Below the pieces are notes generated by a model. That model was given only the letters and a program-made list of their open reading frames with translations, had not been told where the DNA came from and searched no databases. This document shows positions 62,094 through 64,000 of a DNA stretch of 64,000 bases, piece by piece (the first letter of the stretch is position 1; each line of letters begins with the position of its first letter). Source of the DNA: DASQFQ01 sp963730115 (lineage in GTDB: Bacteria; Actinomycetota; Thermoleophilia; Solirubrobacterales; Solirubrobacteraceae); assembly GCA_963730115.1 (NCBI GenBank), contig CAVSQM010000012.1:310001-374000 (forward strand), read 5' to 3'. Position numbers and translations under genes: made by a program.

Positions 62094-63979
62094 CCGACGA
62101 GCTCGTCGGCGCGCACCTCGGTGTGGTTCGTCATCAGCTCTTTGGCCTGCTCGAGGTCGTCTGAGCGGCCGACGGTGAGGGCTCCGGCGACCTGGTTACC
62201 GTCGAGGTAGAAGACGGTGAACTCGCCGTCGTCGAACGAGCCGCGGACGACCTCGCGGTCCCACTTCTCGGCCGGCCCGACGTACTCCAGCGACGTCCAG
62301 TCGGCGAGGTCGGACCAGAAGTACGGCACCTCGTCGTAGGGCCCGGGGTCGCCGGTCATCGCCGCCGCCGCGTACTTGCCCTGCGCCGCGGCGACCTCGA
62401 AGTGCTCCACGCGCAGCCGCCGCTGATGGACGACCGAGTCGTACTCGCACGGGTCGCCCGCGCACCAGATGCCAGGCGCCGAGGTCTCCAGCGACGACGA
62501 GCACTTCACGCCGCCGCTCTCCCCGAGCTCCAGCCCGGCGGCGCGGGCGAGCATCACGTCGGGATGGGCGCCGGCGCCGATCACGACGAGGTCGGCGTCG
62601 AGCGTCTTGCCCGACTCCGTCACCACGCGCTCGACCTTCTTCTCGCCCTCGAAGCGCGTCACCCCGTCGCCGGTCACGAACTCGATCCCGTGCGAGCCGA
62701 GCAGGTCCTGGAAGAACCGCCCCGCGTCGTTCCCGAAGCCGTTGGACAGCGGCGCGTCCTCGAGCATCACCAGCGTGCACTGCTTGCCGAGCACGGTCAG
62801 CGAGGCGGCCACCTCGCACGCGATGTAGGAGCCGCCGATCAGCACGACCTTCTCGGCGTCCTCGGCGTCCTTGCGCAGTGACTCCGCGGTGCCGAGCGTG
62901 CGCAGGTAGTGGATGCCGTCGTGGTCGCCGCCCTCGACGCGCAGCCGGTTGATGTTGGCGCCGGTGGCGAGCAGCGCGCGGTCGAAGCTGACCGTCTGGT
63001 TGTGTGCCACCTGGGCCGTCTTCGCGGCCGGGTCGAGCTTCATCACGCTCGTGCGCGTCTGCAGCTCGATGTCGTTGTCCGCGTACCAGTCGTCCGGGTG
63101 CAGGTGCGCGTCGTCGGACTCCGACTCGCCCCGCAGCAGGTCCTTCGAGCACGGCGGGCGCTGGTAGGGCGGATGCGGCTCGCGGCCGACGAGCAGCACC
63201 GACCCGTCGAAGCCGCCCTCGCGCAGGCCCTCGGCGCACGACGCGCCGGCCAGGCCGGCGCCCACGATCAGGATGTCCACGTTGCGATCGGTCATCGACT
63301 GAGGCCTATCACCATCGGCGACGAACTGCTCGGTGATCTCTTCCTCGAGCCCGGGGTCGAGCACGACGAGCACCTCGTCGCCCGCCTCGACCACCGTGTC
63401 GGCCTTGGGCACGAAGCCCGAACCGTCGCGCAGCACCGAGATCACCAGCGCGCCCTCGGGCATCTCCAGGTCCGCCACGGGCGTACCCGCCGCGGGCGCG
63501 CCGTCGGAGACCACGAGCTCGATGATCTCCAGCCGCTCCTCCGGCAGGTCGAGCAGGTGCACGAGGCCGTAGCGCGGCACCTCGTGCTCGATCAGGCGCA
63601 GGATCAGGTCGGTCGCCGACACCGCGGGCTGGATGCCGAGCAGCTTGAAGTGCTCGAGGTTCCGCGGGTTGTTCACGCGGGCGATGATCCGCTCGCAGAG
63701 GTACTTCTCCTTGGCGACCTGGCAGATCAGCAGGTTGTCCTCGTCGTCGCCCGTCACCGCCACCACGAGGTCGGCGCGCTGGATGCCCGCCCGCTCGAGC
63801 ACCCACAGCTCGGTGGCGTCGCCGTACTGGACGGCGTGCTCGAGCTCCTGCTCGACGGTCAGGTAGCGCCGCCGGTCCTGCTCGACGACGGTCACCTCGT
63901 TGCCCCGCTCGATCAGCTCGCGCGCGAGGTTCCAGCCGACCTTGCCGGCGCCCGCGATGATCACATAGAGGTCGGGCAC
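62090..63979 (-). CDS. TrkA-type potassium-channel regulator joined to NAD(P)/FAD-dependent reductase
   Basis: 629-residue open frame. Residues about 1-215: KTN (TrkA-N) YVIIAGAGKVGWNLARELIE (GxGxxG) and TrkA-C (IELVVSDGAPAAGTPVADLE). From about 228: VDILIVGAGLAGASCAEGLR (FAD), HPPYQRPPCSKDLLRGE, GANINRLRVEGGDHDGIHYL, VVLIGGSYIACEVAASLTVL (NADH), and PGIWCAGDPCEYDS. The reductase half has its own ATG, MTDRNVD. The two halves share one frame with a 20-residue linker; an indel could also have removed the TrkA stop. GTG start at 63979 follows the previous stop directly, with GGAGGA in front. Confidence 0.8.
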   Translation of the reverse strand: MPDLYVIIAGAGKVGWNLARELIERGNEVTVVEQDRRRYLTVEQELEHAVQYGDATELWVLERAGIQRADLVVAVTGDDEDNLLICQVAKEKYLCERIIARVNNPRNLEHFKLLGIQPAVSATDLILRLIEHEVPRYGLVHLLDLPEERLEIIELVVSDGAPAAGTPVADLEMPEGALVISVLRDGSGFVPKADTVVEAGDEVLVVLDPGLEEEITEQFVADGDRPQSMTDRNVDILIVGAGLAGASCAEGLREGGFDGSVLLVGREPHPPYQRPPCSKDLLRGESESDDAHLHPDDWYADNDIELQTRTSVMKLDPAAKTAQVAHNQTVSFDRALLATGANINRLRVEGGDHDGIHYLRTLGTAESLRKDAEDAEKVVLIGGSYIACEVAASLTVLGKQCTLVMLEDAPLSNGFGNDAGRFFQDLLGSHGIEFVTGDGVTRFEGEKKVERVVTESGKTLDADLVVIGAGAHPDVMLARAAGLELGESGGVKCSSSLETSAPGIWCAGDPCEYDSVVHQRRLRVEHFEVAAAQGKYAAAAMTGDPGPYDEVPYFWSDLADWTSLEYVGPAEKWDREVVRGSFDDGEFTVFYLDGNQVAGALTVGRSDDLEQAKELMTNHTEVRADELVG

Positions 63980-64000
63980 CTACTCCTCCGCGAGCGCCGC
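63980..64000 (-). CDS. C-terminal end of an upstream gene
   Basis: Minus strand reads AALAEE then TAG, ending one base before the GTG of the TrkA gene. In this position a second TrkA-like gene is common, but six residues cannot show it. Confidence 0.3.
   Translation of the reverse strand, partial: AALAEE

Noticed and set aside
1..64000. Riboswitches, rRNA, insertion sequences or an origin
   Set aside because: I looked for conserved cores, transposase motifs and DnaA-box clusters and recognised none; this is by eye and weak elements could be missed.

Overview
This 64 kb window is very GC-rich and has the look of an actinobacterial chromosome. The gene content suggests Thermoleophilia/Solirubrobacterales: very high GC, short overlapping operons, FemAB-rich exopolysaccharide genes, an ActP/DUF485 pair, VLCAD-like acyl-CoA dehydrogenase and WS/DGAT. 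That placement is inferred from protein character, not from a database search. I see no phage, insertion sequence or CRISPR array. The only RNA gene recognised is tRNA-Gln(CTG), next to the last third of the window.

Layout. (1) 1-12 kb: the end of a sulfate-activation operon (small acetyltransferase-like protein, cysD, cysN, minus strand), divergent from a fatty-acid/acetate block (acyl-CoA dehydrogenase, DUF485 protein, ActP symporter, M20 peptidase). An amidase, a MarR regulator with an MFS exporter, an Asp/Glu-racemase-fold enzyme and a benzoylformate-decarboxylase-like ThDP enzyme follow. (2) 11.9-38.2 kb: a large extracellular-polysaccharide locus. It holds a nucleotide-sugar epimerase, a response regulator, a Wzz/BY-kinase with an unusual inserted HTH domain, a Wzy-like polymerase fused to an extracytoplasmic domain, a Wzx flippase, four FemAB/BioF2-type acyltransferases, a proline-dehydrogenase-like protein between two of them, a methyltransferase, two GT4 glycosyltransferases, a DegT aminotransferase, secreted and beta-helix proteins, a nucleotidyltransferase with a priming sugar transferase, two deacetylases and a histidine kinase. 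(3) 38-51 kb: accessory and metabolic genes (peptidoglycan-binding/TPR protein, PepX hydrolase, EamA transporter, CoA ligase and enoyl-CoA hydratase, FAD oxidase, STAS protein, MFS, zinc peptidase, WS/DGAT, thioredoxin-like protein). (4) 50.7-53.4 kb: a compact putative redox regulon made of folE plus a flavin reductase, an ECF sigma factor plus zinc-finger anti-sigma, and doxX. All three transcription units carry the same bipartite promoter with the same spacing. (5) 53.5-64 kb: an FtsH-like membrane protease with a membrane partner, two small conserved genes, a heterodimeric ABC exporter, tRNA-Gln, a Crp-type regulator, and a TrkA domain joined to a flavin reductase.

Two general properties of the sequence matter to a reader. 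First, several conserved genes (cysD, acyl-CoA dehydrogenase three times, actP twice, M20 peptidase, epimerase twice, one FemAB, the FtsH-like gene) are interrupted by one-base insertions, mostly a duplicated C or T, so they are best read as base-calling or assembly errors. I give such genes as single features across the shift. Second, many transcription units start with a TANNNT hexamer only 6-10 bases before the start codon, which implies widespread leaderless mRNAs, and several internal operon genes appear to start at CTG inside a CTGA stop/start overlap.
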